Below are positions 13,301 through 23,580 of a stretch of 64,000 nt of DNA, in pieces (positions within the stretch are counted from its first letter, which is position 1; every line of letters starts with the position of its first letter). The position numbers and the translations under genes are program-made. Source of the DNA: Apus apus (lineage: Eukaryota; Chordata; Aves; Apodiformes; Apodidae); the NCBI RefSeq assembly GCF_020740795.1, contig NC_067299.1, forward strand, positions 10,985,333-11,049,332. Reading direction: 5' to 3'. The notes under the pieces were generated by a model. That model was not told the origin of the DNA and ran no database searches. It saw nothing but the letters and a program-made list of their open reading frames with translations.

Positions 13301-14202
13301 GTCAGGGAGAACAGCTGTACTCCGTGGCAAAGGGCTGTCCGGACTTTGTCAGCCTTCATCAGGGTGGGAGGGGAGGAGCAGGAGGCAAGTCCCACCTGGT
13401 GGAGAGCCAGCTGTTGGCTGAGGTAAAACGAAATGCTGATCCAGAGCCTGTCGAACGCTGCAAAAACAAGGGGAGGAGACGTCACGCTCTGAGGCAGCAA
13501 CCTCAAAACCCTTCAGCCCACTCCGCCTCCAAGGACTGACAGGTCTCCAAAACACACGAGCGTTTCAGGTGGTCTCTCCAGACCCCGAGGAGAAGCACGG
13601 GACAGCCAGCCTGCCTCCCCGAGGGCTCCTTTCCTGGCGGCTGTGCCGCGCTCCTGCGGGAAACCGGCAGCGGCTTGACCTGCCAGCAAGGGCACAGTGC
13701 TGTGCTCCACAGAGGTCTCAGCTGCTCCGAGCAGGTGCCGCCGGCTCCCCAGCAGGAAGCAGCTTCCCCGTGCCCCATCTCTGAAGCCAGCCACTCCGTG
13801 TGGCCCACCAGCGCCTTCGCGCCTTCCCCGAGGCAAAGAGCAGCCCTTCAGGGCCAGGGACTTGCGCCTGGGCTGCCCCAGGAAGGCAGGGGCCGTGTCA
13901 GGAGAGAAGGAGGAGCCGTGTCTGGCAGATGCGCCCCTCAGCCCTCAGGGCTGCTCCAGCAGGTGCCCTCTTGCAGGCAGCCATCCTGAGCAGCCACCCC
14001 CACAGCCCTCAGGCTTTCCGTGCCTGTTGGCAGAGATGCCCTTGAGCCAGCAACACTCCTTACCAGCCCTCTGGATCCTCTGCATTGTCGGGCACAGGCG
14101 GGCAGGCAAGAAGCACTCTGTGGGCCATCTTAGCTGCAGCCTTGCTCGGGTCAACAACTGCAGCAGGGGTGGCGGCCAAGGGCTCTCTTGCTTTCCCGCC
14201 AA
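7310..14202 (-). CDS. CCDC81-like protein with two HU-like domains, KEKE and pentapeptide repeats
   Basis: Eleven minus-strand exons join in phase with GT/AG limits: 14202-14064, 13457-13396, 13097-12941, 12721-12465, 12053-11968, 11818-11715, 11350-11233, 11036-10721, 10260-10093, 9766-9345 and 9050-8928, about 650 codons. Residues about 38-117 form the first HU-like domain (words PTMQRIQRA, YLSQQLALH, VHIPGLGTF). Residues about 120-205 form the second (NVAIVWRDVGMLI, FYRDFLRRLNG). Both match the CCDC81 family. Residues about 346-396 are almost only Lys and Glu. Residues about 470-600 carry PSARQ repeats. The 3' end is unresolved: a segment at 8175-8070 reads TEEERQKLWDSLRKKYQ and then stops, but I could not connect it in phase. 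A candidate 3' end is near 7310. The start at 14202 is a choice; an upstream exon is possible. Human CCDC81 is centrosome-associated; the role of this homologue is unknown. Confidence 0.8.
9478..9745 (-). repeat. 15-bp coding minisatellite (PSARQ repeats)
   Basis: Tandem units close to GGCTGAGGGTTGCCT on the plus strand repeat about 17 times within the 9345-9766 exon. On the minus strand, in the frame that joins both neighbouring exons in phase, they encode degenerate PSARQ pentapeptides. The other two minus frames are also open across the array. Confidence 0.85.
10790..10920 (-). repeat. (CTCCTT)n coding microsatellite, KEKE segment
   Basis: A hexanucleotide-like pyrimidine run on the plus strand (CTCCTTCTC repeats) lies inside the 10721-11036 exon of the CCDC81-like gene. 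It encodes Lys-Glu alternation on the minus strand. It is followed in frame by the non-repetitive words VLPLLTNRVVDFVARAIEERQ, which supports the frame. Confidence 0.85.
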
Positions 14203-14415
14203 AAGCCTCCTTCTCGTCCTCCTCCGTCCGCTGCGCCCTTCAGCGCTCCCCGTGCTGTGCTGCTGCCTCTCTCCCTGCTCCTCCTCTCTGCAGAGCAGCT
14301 CGGCTGAAGCAGAGTGCTGGCAAGAGCAGCCCCCAGCGTCTGGAGTCCCCTCGGCCCGGCCTCGGGTGTGTGGGCTGGATGCTGGTGGCCTGGGGATATG
14401 GGGGCTGTCCCATTG

Positions 14416-14423
14416 TGACGTCA
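14416..14423. promoter_or_regulatory. Perfect CRE (TGACGTCA) upstream of the CCDC81-like gene
   Basis: The palindromic cAMP-response element lies 214 bases upstream of the chosen start codon of the minus-strand CCDC81-like gene. In testis, CREM acts through such sites; that link is inference. Confidence 0.45.
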
Positions 14424-15227
14424 GAGCGTGTCACAGAGGGGCAGCACACACCCGTGCCCCTGCCAGGGGGGGCTCTGCAGTGGGCAGGGGCCTCAGGGAG
14501 CTGCCCCCAGCTCACGGTCTCCTCAGCAGGAGGGCTTTCCCCAGGCCGCGCCTCAGCCCTGCCACGTCCCCACACGGGGCTGCAAGTGCTGAGGGGCTTC
14601 CTGCTGCCCCTCCCTGCTTCTTCCTGCCCCTCTTCCCCGGCAGGTCTGTGGCGGGAGGGCAGGCTGGCCTGGCTGCGCAGCTTGGGCAGGCGATGGCTGC
14701 TCAGCCCTCGGGGGGAGCTGGCTGCGCTCGGGGCCTCAGCAGCCCCTCACCCTCTCCCCACAGCTCCCGCTGCTCAGCCCTTGACACCCCTGCCCAGCAC
14801 AGCCTTCCCTTGTCCCCACAGAACCCCTGTGGCAGGACCCTGGGGACGAGCAGTCCTCGCCGTGGACATGAGCTGCACCCCTCTGCTGGGCCGGGGGGGT
14901 TGGGAGCGGCCCACTGTAGGAACGGGAGGCTCATGGCGCTCAGGGCCCAGCGACCCAGTCGCTTGCGTGGGTCTGAAGCCACGGGGAAGCTGACTTGGAA
15001 GTCTGTGTTGAGGACGAGCAGGAGTTGTGAGGGGAACTGCAGCAAGAGCAGGTAGAAACCCTTGCCAGGCCGTGTTAACGGTTGAACAAGAGAAGCGCTA
15101 AGAACGGAACAGAAGCTTCTGCAGGGCTGAATACCCGGGGGATGCTGCAACTGCCTGCAAGCTGGAAGCAGATTGTAACTGCTTGCAGAAACGCTGGCAT
15201 TCAGCTGGAGAAGGCTGGGCTGCAGAA
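14424..15227. other. GC-rich upstream region of the CCDC81-like gene
   Basis: No exon is supported. Long open frames here reflect GC content. It may hold promoter sequence or a missed 5' exon of the CCDC81-like gene. Confidence 0.4.
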
Positions 15228-15803
15228 AGGTGCTCCGACAAACAGGAAAGATGCTGGCGTCAGCTTATCCAAGGGTATAACTAGCTCATTGTAAGAACAA
15301 GAAAGGTCTGGGATGCTGGGAAACTCCAAGGGCGTGCACTTCTTCGCCACAGGGCAGGGCCCACAGCCGTGGCTCCGTGAGGAGCTGTGACAATCTCCTC
15401 TGGCCCGAAGCCGCAGCTGCCCCCGAGCCCATCAGCCCTGGTGATAACACTTCTGTGATGCCTACAAATACACCATTTCCTCTGGACACTGCTGAAGTCC
15501 TGTGCCTTCTTCATGGTGTCCAGGGACCTCCCAGGGCCTTTCTGGGCCTGCCAGGGAGCTGCCAACAGCAGCGAATGGAACGGCGGCTGAACCGCCCCAA
15601 CGGCCACTGGCGTCTGGGCAAACACTGAGCTTAGTGCTGCCCTGCCTGGGAAAAGGGAACAGCCCGCGGCGCTGCAGCCACAACTGGGGAGCCTGGGCTG
15701 GGAGGAAAGGCTGGGAGAGCTGGCTCTGTTCAGCCTGGAGGAGAGAAGGCTCCGGGCAGAGCTCGTTGCCATGTGCCAGTCCTCACAGGGTGCCCCCCGA
15801 GAA
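15228..15803. repeat. Direct repeat copy 2 (about 575 bp, nearly identical to 4371-4945)
   Basis: This copy has the same orientation as copy 1 and about 99% identity by eye. Similarity begins at AGGTGCTC and ends at GAGAA; the flanks differ at both ends. With copy 1 it brackets about 10.3 kb that contains the whole CCDC81-like gene. Confidence 0.8.
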
Positions 15804-16229
15804 AAGGCAACATCCTGCGGCACTACGGCCAGAACTCGTGTGGTTCTGGCCCAACACAAGAACAAAGAACCAGCCACATGGCCCGCTCACTCAGCTCCCC
15901 ACACACACACACTGTGGAATGGGGAGGACAAACCCAACTAGAAACTCATGCGTTTAGATCTAGTGCTTCCCTTCTTTCCTCACCAGCCACTTGGGATCTT
16001 CACCCCAGCACTGCCTTTCACCTTCCCAGCTCATTTCTTCCTTTTTTACTGCTCACCTGCTCAGCTCTTCTCTCAGTCCTTTTGTATGTTAATGGCAGAG
16101 CTTCATCTCTTGTCCCTCTAATGGCTTCTTGGCTGGGTGTGGAACAGGGGGAGCTTCTCAGCTTATTACTGGAGCCTCCACAGGGCCCTTCCCCAGCTGC
16201 CAAAAGTCCTACCAAACCAGCACAGTGAG
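15804..16229. other. Repeat-flanking sequence, no gene seen
   Basis: Sequence after direct repeat copy 2 has a short CA run at 15900-15911 and no supported exon. It may be part of the same interspersed element as the diverged repeat that follows. Confidence 0.35.
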
Positions 16230-16500
16230 GGTGATAATGACCCTGTGATTCCAACATCCAAATATATCGTTTCATTTGGACACTGCTGAATTCCTGTCTC
16301 CTTTTCATGGTGTTCAGGGACCTCCCAGGGCCTTTCTGTGCCTACCAGGGCCAGCAGCAGGCAACCACCAGCCTCAGCACTGACAGGCTGTGGCCTTCCC
16401 TGCACTCTGAGGTTGGACAGCTGCATGTTTTCATGGGAGTTCTGTCTGGGTTTATACATCCCTTCTGGCAAGTGCAGAGGACAGAGCTTTCTGCCGGGTG
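16230..16500. repeat. Diverged third copy of the central part of the direct repeat
   Basis: The stretch around TTTGGACACTGCTGAATTCCTG and the following GGTGTTCAGGGACCTCCCAGGGCC parallels 4625-4690 and 15480-15545, with many differences. It shows that the duplicated segment contains an older dispersed repeat. Confidence 0.6.
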
Positions 16501-16534
16501 GACACCATAGCTAAGCTCCTTCCTTTCAACACTA

Positions 16535-17100
16535 GGTTGGATGTGAAACAAAAAAAGTTCACCCAACAGTCTAAGTGCTGTTCAGTCGCTATCTTTATTC
16601 ACGGCGCCAGAGGCACAGGGGATGGCTCCTCCAAAATGTGCACCTGACAGGGTAAGGTGAGAGATACATATACAGCTGATACTTAATTATGTGTAATATT
16701 TCTAAGAAACAGTTTACATATTCAATAGTTTCCTGAGAAATAATTTACATTACATTACATTACATTATCGCATGCATGTTAAGTCGTTTAGAGTCTCCTG
16801 GGGGTCGTTTACTTCATCCTTGAGTCTTCCTCACAGGAACCTTTGGCCGAGTTCTGTCTCTTCTCCTGTTTATCTCTCCTGACCTCGCAATAGAATTGGT
16901 TACAGTAGGCATCCCTAGTCACAGCTGAAAGGCTTCTTTCTTCTTCAAGGATCCTTTTATTTCTTCCCTAAAACTACAGATAAGCTCACACAAAAGGCTT
17001 CTACAACTCACTAGCAGTAGGCCCAGATGAGAGATTTACACCCTACAAGCAGTTAACTATTTGAAGCCAGAGTCTGGTTAATGCTGTGTTTCAGATGGGG
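16535..17100 (-). mobile_element. Possible retroviral LTR-like sequence
   Basis: This is AT-richer sequence than its surroundings. On the minus strand an AATAAA-type signal lies near 16590, close to a GGCGCC word that recalls the edge of a primer-binding region. A short (TTACA)n run lies at 16745-16767. No terminal repeats or coding parts were recognised, so the assignment is weak. Confidence 0.25.
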
Positions 17101-17101
17101 T

Positions 17102-17211
17102 CTTTGAGCAACCTGGTCTAGTAGGAGGTGTCCCTGCCCGTGCAGGAGAGGGTTGGAAATACAATGATATTTAAGGTCCCTTCCAACCCAAACCATTCTG
17201 GGATTCTATTT
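17102..17211 (+). mobile_element. CR1 LINE, 3' end fragment
   Basis: It carries the CR1 3' consensus words GAGCAACCTGGTCTAG and AAGGTCCCTTCCAACCC and ends at a GATTCTAT-type tail. Confidence 0.85.
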
Positions 17212-17394
17212 GTTTTCCTGCTCTGTTTGTGGTGCTCCTGCTCACTTGTCTCTTTTTATAGGTGTTGTGGTGGTTGGTTTATTGGTGGCCACAGTTGCTC
17301 TGGCAACATCGGCCTTGTCAGCAGCTCCTGGGGTCCACCTTGGAACCCCACTGCTCCCTGGCAACCAATGCATCTGGGTGCTGTGCTCTGGGCT

Positions 17395-20300
17395 ATGGGG
17401 TGGTGGTGGGTGCCCCTGGTGCTGGTGCTGGCCCCCTGGCTCCCTGGAAGCCCAGGCATCCAGGCAGGGCAGCTGTGCTTGTGGCAGTGGGTGGCCCTGG
17501 TGTCCTGGCTCCCTGGGGTGCACCCCTGCCTGCTCTGCTTTGAGACTTCCACTCAGCAGGAACAGCTCTGCCATAACATCACTGGGGCCCCTGTCAAGGA
17601 CCCCCAACATCAACAATGCCTTGATGCCATTGCTGAGGCTGCTGCACCACTCACCTCTGTCACTGTGGGTGTGTCATGGGACCCCAGGGACCCCCAACCC
17701 AACAGGGACCCTGCCCCATCCTGACTGGCCCTTCCATCCCATCAGGGACCTCCATCCCCAAGGGGTCGCCCACCCTGAACAGGACCCCATAGGCCTCTGA
17801 GGTTCCCCACTTAAAGCAAGGCTGTCACACTGATTCTGGCAAGGATCCCAGGCAGCTGGTGACCCCTTCCCTAACAAGGAACCCCAGGCACCCACCACAG
17901 GCAAACACCCTAGGGACTCCCAACTACGCCAGGGTCTCCCCAGTCCAGACCTGCACCCCAGGGATCTCTAGGAACCCTAACCTTGACTGGGACCCTGAGA
18001 ATCACCCAACCCTGACCAGAGACACACTGAGGACTCCCTGGGACCCCATGGCCCTACCTAGGACTTCAGGAATCCCCAGGAATTCCTGACCCTTACCAGT
18101 ATCCCTAAACCCCTATCAGAATTCTAGGAACCCCCAGAAACCTCCAGCCCTTACTGGACCCTCCCATTCCTGAACCTGTAACCACAACCCTATACTAGTC
18201 CCTTTGTCCCTGTGCTGGACCCAGGTTCAGAGCAGCGTGAGGCACTTCAGGAGATCATCATGGATGCCCTGCATTTTCTGGAGAACCAGAACAACACAAG
18301 TAAGCAGGAGATGTGGGACATGTGATGGGGGTAGGGGCAGGACATGGGGCATGGGGAGTAGGATGTGGAGGCCTTGAACAGGGGGTGTGGTGCAATGTAG
18401 GATATCTGGAGGTCTGAGGGCTGTAAGGGGGTACCTGGGGAATCTGAAGGATAGATGAGCTTCAAAGTATGTAGCTTCTGGGGGGTTTTGAGGGAGTATT
18501 TGGAGTTATTTGGGTCTCTAGGATGGATATATGTAGTTGAGGTGAGTCGTACAGGGAATCTGGGGAGTCTGGGAAGGGTTTCTGGTGACTGAGGGGATGG
18601 CACATTGTCTCACCTGGACTTCTGGGACAACCCAGAGCCCTTTGAGGAGTCTCTGCAGGAAGCCATCAGCATAATCTGGGTGAATCTGAGCCAGCTGGAG
18701 GAAGGTATGGGGACAGCAGAGACACCTACCTAGGATTCCCATCCTGGGGAACCCCTGGGATCCTCACTCAGGGGACTGTCACAGAGAACCCCACCCTTGA
18801 AATCTACACCCCAGGGACACCCAGCCTGGGGAAAGCCCCCAGGACCCCATCTGAGCTGGACAAGCTCATCATGGGGATGTGGATCATTGGGGATCCCCAA
18901 TGATCCCCAGTCTAATGCTGCTTCCTCCTCATCAGCTCCAGCCTGCATCCCACCCTGTGGTGAGTGCCCATCCCTCTGTCTTGCCACCCCCTGTCCCCTA
19001 GTATGCTTCCCACCCTGTGGGACCACCAAGTCTCTTCCTGCCAGGGTACCAGAAAGCTGCCCGCACCTTCCAGTGCGCGACCTGCCGCGTTGTGGACTGC
19101 CAGTTTCCCGTGGACTGCCCAGGTATGGGGCCATGGTGAGCCCAGGCTGGACAGCTGGGGGGCTGGGCAGGGCTCTGGGGGTAACCCTCATTTCTGCAAG
19201 AGCATGAGATTATGTGAACTCATGTGCTTGTCAATGCTTCCAGCGCAGGATCTGTGGGCCCACGCGGATGAAGCCATCACGCTGGACTGCAGCGTGCCCT
19301 TTGTCATCCCCCCTGACCTGCCCATTACCTGGATGTTTGCCAAGGATGTGAGTTGCACACATGTGTGTGCCAGGGTTTACATAGACATTCCTGAGAGGGC
19401 TGGGCATGGGTAGCAAAGCCTCATTCTCCCCCTCTACTCTGCCCTGGTGAGGCCTCAGCTGGAGAACTGCATCCAGTTCTGGGCTCCCCAGTTCACGAGA
19501 GACAGGGAGCTACTGGAGACAGTCCAGAGGAGGGTGATGAAGATGACTGGGGGTTGGAGCATCTCTCTGATGAGGAAAGGCTGAAGGAGCTGGGACTGTT
19601 CAGCCTGGAGATGAGAAGGCTGAGGGGAGACCTTATCAATGTTTACAAGTATCTAAAGGGTGGGTGCAAGGAAGATGGAGACAGGCCCTTCTCAGCAGTG
19701 CCCAGTGTCAGAACGAGGGGCAATGGGTGCAAGTTGGAACATGGGGAGTTCCTTTGAAATATGAGGAAAAACTTCTTTACAGTGAGGGTGACAGAGCCCT
19801 GGGACAGGCTGCCCAGGGAGGCTGTGGAGTCTCCATCTCTGGAGATATTCCAAACCCACCTGGATGCAGCCCTGGGTAAAGTGCTCTAGGTGATCCTGCT
19901 TCAGTGGGAGAGTTGGACTAGATGATCTCTGGAGGTCCCTTCCAACTCCAGCAATTCTGTGATTCTGTGTGCACACAGTTGTGCGCTTGGCATGAGGACC
20001 ACCAGCAGATGCCAGCATTGCTTACACAGCAGATCCATGTGCTGAAAGCACCTTGTGTGTGAGCACACACAGCTTGCCAGCAGGTGCTCACCCATGCTCG
20101 CAGGAGGCAGGTCATTCCTGTGTGAGCAGATCAGGGGCACTTCTGTGCACACCTGTGGAGGCAGTGGATTTTGGAGATGATCTACTTGTGCATCCCTGTG
20201 TGCACAAGGAACACATGTGGGATGTGAGGTGTGAGCACACAGATGAGCAAAGTGTATGAGAAGCATGAAGGGGACATGACAAAGTGTGTGCAGGACATGA

Positions 20301-21570
20301 GTGCCTTTGCATGCACATGGATGCTACTTCATGTACCTGGTGGACCAGGGTGTGCTGATGTCTTCCCCCAGCTGCACACACAGGATCTGTCAGTGTTTGA
20401 GGAGCTGCGAGGGATTCTAGGCGATCCTCTCAGTCTGACCCTCCACGACCCCACTCCGGGAACCATCGCCTGCTGCCTGGGCTTCCTTTCTGAGCCCTTG
20501 GCCCGCAAGTACTTCTACCTCAATGGTAGAGTGCCCTGGGGAGCAGTGAGCAGTGTGGGGTGGAGCAGGGACCCCCAGATGCCTGGATCCGTGGGAGGGG
20601 GGTGCATGGGGGTTGGGAACAGGATACCGGGACAACTGGCTCCATGGTGGAGTGAGGCAGGTGTTCTCTGATGCCTGTCTCTGGGGGCAGTGGAGTGTGC
20701 ATGGTGGAGCAGGAACCCCCAGATGCCCAGGTGAGCTCTGTGGCTGCGGTTGCAGGGACACCTGGGCCCTGAGGGCACTGCTCCATGACCCGAGGTGCCT
20801 GGGTGCCCACAGTGACAGGAGGAAGTGTGGAGGCAGAGCGAGGAATCCAGGAGCGGTTCCAGGCTGTGCTGCGCTGGCCCCACCACAGGATCCCTCCGGA
20901 CTACCTGAAACCACTGGTGCTGGCCTTGGCTCTTGGCTCCATGGCACTTGTGGTGCTGCTGGTGTAAGTCCTCCTGATCTGCTAAACCCTACCCTCAAAA
21001 TCTCCATGCTTCTGGGGCTTCCCACAGACCAGCATAGGACTCCCACACCCCCAGGAACCCTCAGTCCCTCAGAATTCCCTACAAATGCAAGGAAGCTCAG
21101 GTATCCAAGGAAGGGTATAGACTCCACAGAGTCTATACTTAATAGAGCCCCTTAATATCCCCTAGGACTACTCCAGGCTGCCTGCCTTCCCTCAGATCCC
21201 CAAATTGCCTCTGAGACCCTGCCACTTTCTCCCCTTCTCCCCAGAACCCCTGCTCTCCCTTTGGGGGCCCCAGTTAGTGCCAGTTGACCCAGTTGCCCCC
21301 CAGGGTCACATACTTTCACCCTTAGAACCCATGAGTTGCTCCCAGGACCTCCCAGTTGTCCCTTGGTTTCCCCTAGATGCCCCATGATCCCCACCCCAGG
21401 TGGGGATATTGGGTGTCCTTCTTCCTCCTCCTGTTTCTCCATCCTTCCTTCTGCTTCTCAGGGTCACCTGCCAGTGCTGGATCCTCCCAAGCCTCAGTGA
21501 CCCCCAGACATCCCACAGACGTGGACAACAGGGTCCCCCAAGGGATTACAGACGCCTGGATTCACCCTAG
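17395..21570 (+). CDS. SPACA6: SPACA6, sperm Izumo-like and Ig-domain membrane protein of gamete fusion
   Basis: Nine exons join in phase: 17395-17668, 18225-18299, 18594-18704, 18936-18959, 19045-19122, 19244-19347, 20372-20525, 20813-20963 and 21462-21570 (359 aa; human about 324). A hydrophobic signal region precedes a CLLC motif (residues 45-48). A helical Izumo-type region follows, then CIPPC and CATC pairs; the run APACIPPCG-x-Q closely matches human SPACA6 (QACIPPCGLQ). An Ig-like domain has cysteines in TLDCSV and TIACCLG. A transmembrane helix (about 305-325) and a basic tail end the protein. In mammals and fish SPACA6 acts on sperm with IZUMO1 and TMEM81 in sperm-egg fusion. The ATG at 17368 is an alternative start. 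The first donor (gtgtgt) is weak. Intron 6 holds a CR1 copy. Confidence 0.85.
17680..18170. repeat. Degenerate minisatellite in SPACA6 intron 1
   Basis: Many imperfect repeats of words like CAGGGACCCCC and AGGAACCCC follow one another without a clean period. The array lies wholly inside the first intron. Confidence 0.5.
19420..19969 (+). mobile_element. CR1 LINE, 3' half, in SPACA6 intron 6
   Basis: A 3'-terminal CR1 of about 550 bases runs from CCTCAGCTGGAGAACTGCATCC to AAGGTCCCTTCCAACTCC-like sequence and a TCTGTGATTCTGTG tail. It sits between the two exons of the Ig-like domain. Confidence 0.92.
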
Positions 21571-22339
21571 GGGAGTTTGACACATGGATCCATCCCTAAG
21601 GACCAAAACTTCTGCCATTCCTTTTCTTGCATATTGGTTGGCATGTTTAAATGGGAACAGTCTAAAAACAGAAGCACAGAGTTTTAACAATCTGGATTGT
21701 GCTGGAGACGGAGATCTGGGGGTCTTGGCTTGCATAGAGAAATCTGTGGGCTTGCAGGCAGAAAATCTGGGTACTGGGCAGCACATGAGCATCCAAAATA
21801 TAGTTCTGACACTGCTGACCCTTTCAGCAGCTCACACTAAGACTGCCACCTGGAGGAAAACATCTTCTCCATCCTGGTATATCCAAGAGACTGATGGATT
21901 GTAAATACCTTTATATGTCATGGTCACTGCAAATGTCAAGCAGTTTTCTCCTCTAATTGCCTAAAAAGCATTTTATCACACATTTACTTTTACACCACTG
22001 AGCAACCCACCTGGCTGCCATTTGGTAATTGGGTGAAATCGCTGCTCCAGGTTTTTTAGATATTATGTCTTTAAGAAAACAGCCAAGCAGTAGATGAAGA
22101 ATGCTACACAATTCCTTGAAAAAGAGATTAAAAAACAAAACAAAACAAAAAACCACCAACCCTTAAGACTGTGATCGTGGTACCTGCAAAGCTCTATGTT
22201 GCCTTTAAATGTACAGAGGCCCATGTTAGAAAAAAAACCAACTATCAGAGGAACATGAAAAAACAGGCTGGAAATGCAGTAGATGCAGCATATGATGTAT
22301 CTGATTGGTGCCTTCAGTCCCAAGCAATTGGTGAGACAC
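21571..22339. other. Intergenic sequence downstream of SPACA6
   Basis: The 3' UTR of SPACA6 probably begins here. No AATAAA was noticed. An (AAAAC)n run lies near 22133-22156. No other gene is supported. Confidence 0.4.
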
Positions 22340-22854
22340 CTAGAATCATAGAATTATGAAATGTTTTGTGTTGGAAATGACATTAAAGATCATCCAGTCC
22401 AACCCCCTGCATGGGCAGGGACACCCCCCACCAGCCCAGGCTGCTCCAAGCCCCATCCAACCTGCCCTTCAACACTGCCAGGGATGGGGCAGCCACAGCT
22501 TCCCTGGGCAACCTGGGCCAGGGTCTCACCACCCTCACAATGAAGAATTCCCTTATAAGATCTTATCTCAATCTCCCTTCTTATCCAGAGTCCCTCCCCA
22601 GCTTTCCTGGAGCCCCTTCAGGCACTGGAAGGTGCTCTAAGGTCTCCCTGGAGCCTTGCCTTCTCTAGGCTGAACACCCCAACTCTCCCAGCCTGCCTCC
22701 AGAGCTGCTCCAGCCCTTGGATCATCTCCATGGCCTCCTCTGGACTCTGTCCAGGAGCTCCACATCCTTCTTGTGTTGGGGACCCATGAGCTGGACCCAG
22801 CCCTGCAGGGGGGTCTCACAAGAGTGGAGCAGAGGACGAGAATCACCTGGGTTG
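22340..22854 (-). mobile_element. CR1 LINE, 3' fragment
   Basis: The reverse-oriented CR1 3' end begins at AGAATCATAGAATTATGAAA and continues with CATCCAGTCCAACCCCCTG and further CR1 words to the GGACCCAGCCCTGC region. Confidence 0.92.
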
Positions 22855-23580
22855 ACATTCAAGCTGTATTTAAATCTGTGGTGCTGTCAGTGCAGGTTGT
22901 GGTTGAGGGGCCTGACCTGCAACCTCCGAGCTGAAGCCCCAGCCTGTACTCCCCATTCTACAGAATGTCCTAAAAGGACCTTCTCCTCTTGCAGTGCTCT
23001 GGTGACACAACAGAGCCACCGTGTGCTCATCCTAGAGGCTGCAGCTCACGTTTCTCGTCCATTTTCCATCATGAACACACTGGTTTTGTGATCCTTGCCT
23101 AATTCTTTAGCTGCTGACAAGGGGACTTGGAAGGCAGGGGCTGTGAGGGTCACAGTCCTTTAGGTCACAGGTTTCTCTCAGGGGAATGGCTGGGTGAAGC
23201 AAAGGGAAGGGGCTGAAGCTCTTCTCACCCTGAATGCTGGTAGCAGGAGTGCACAGAGCTGGCAAAGGAGGGTGACAGAGGACACAGCCACCAGGCATGG
23301 GCTCTCCCTCTCAGACTTCTCGGGCTCTTTTCTTTCCTCTGCCCCAGGCTGCAGTGAGCACTGGAGGGGCAGCTCTGTCTGCTCCCAGTTCTTCTTCCTC
23401 CAGTCCTGCCCCTGGTGGAACCCACTGGTGGCCTCTAGGCTTGACCTCAGGCCTTGCCTATCTCTGCAGACATGCTGGGTTTGTGGCCCCAGCAAGCAAT
23501 GATCTGTCACTGTGTCCAGACCACAGCCTTATCCTGACTTTCTAACTGAGCATCCTGCACAAAGAGGTCCCTGCTGCCCA
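22855..23580. other. Intergenic sequence, no gene seen
   Basis: No exon-like signal with family resemblance was found. Confidence 0.4.

Noticed and set aside
13697-15055. A 452-codon plus-strand open frame
   Set aside because: It is GC-driven, has no family resemblance, and is antisense to the first exon of the CCDC81-like gene.
20000-20340. GTGTGCACAC-type recurring words in SPACA6 intron 6, considered as a minisatellite
   Set aside because: The spacing is too irregular to define a unit by eye.
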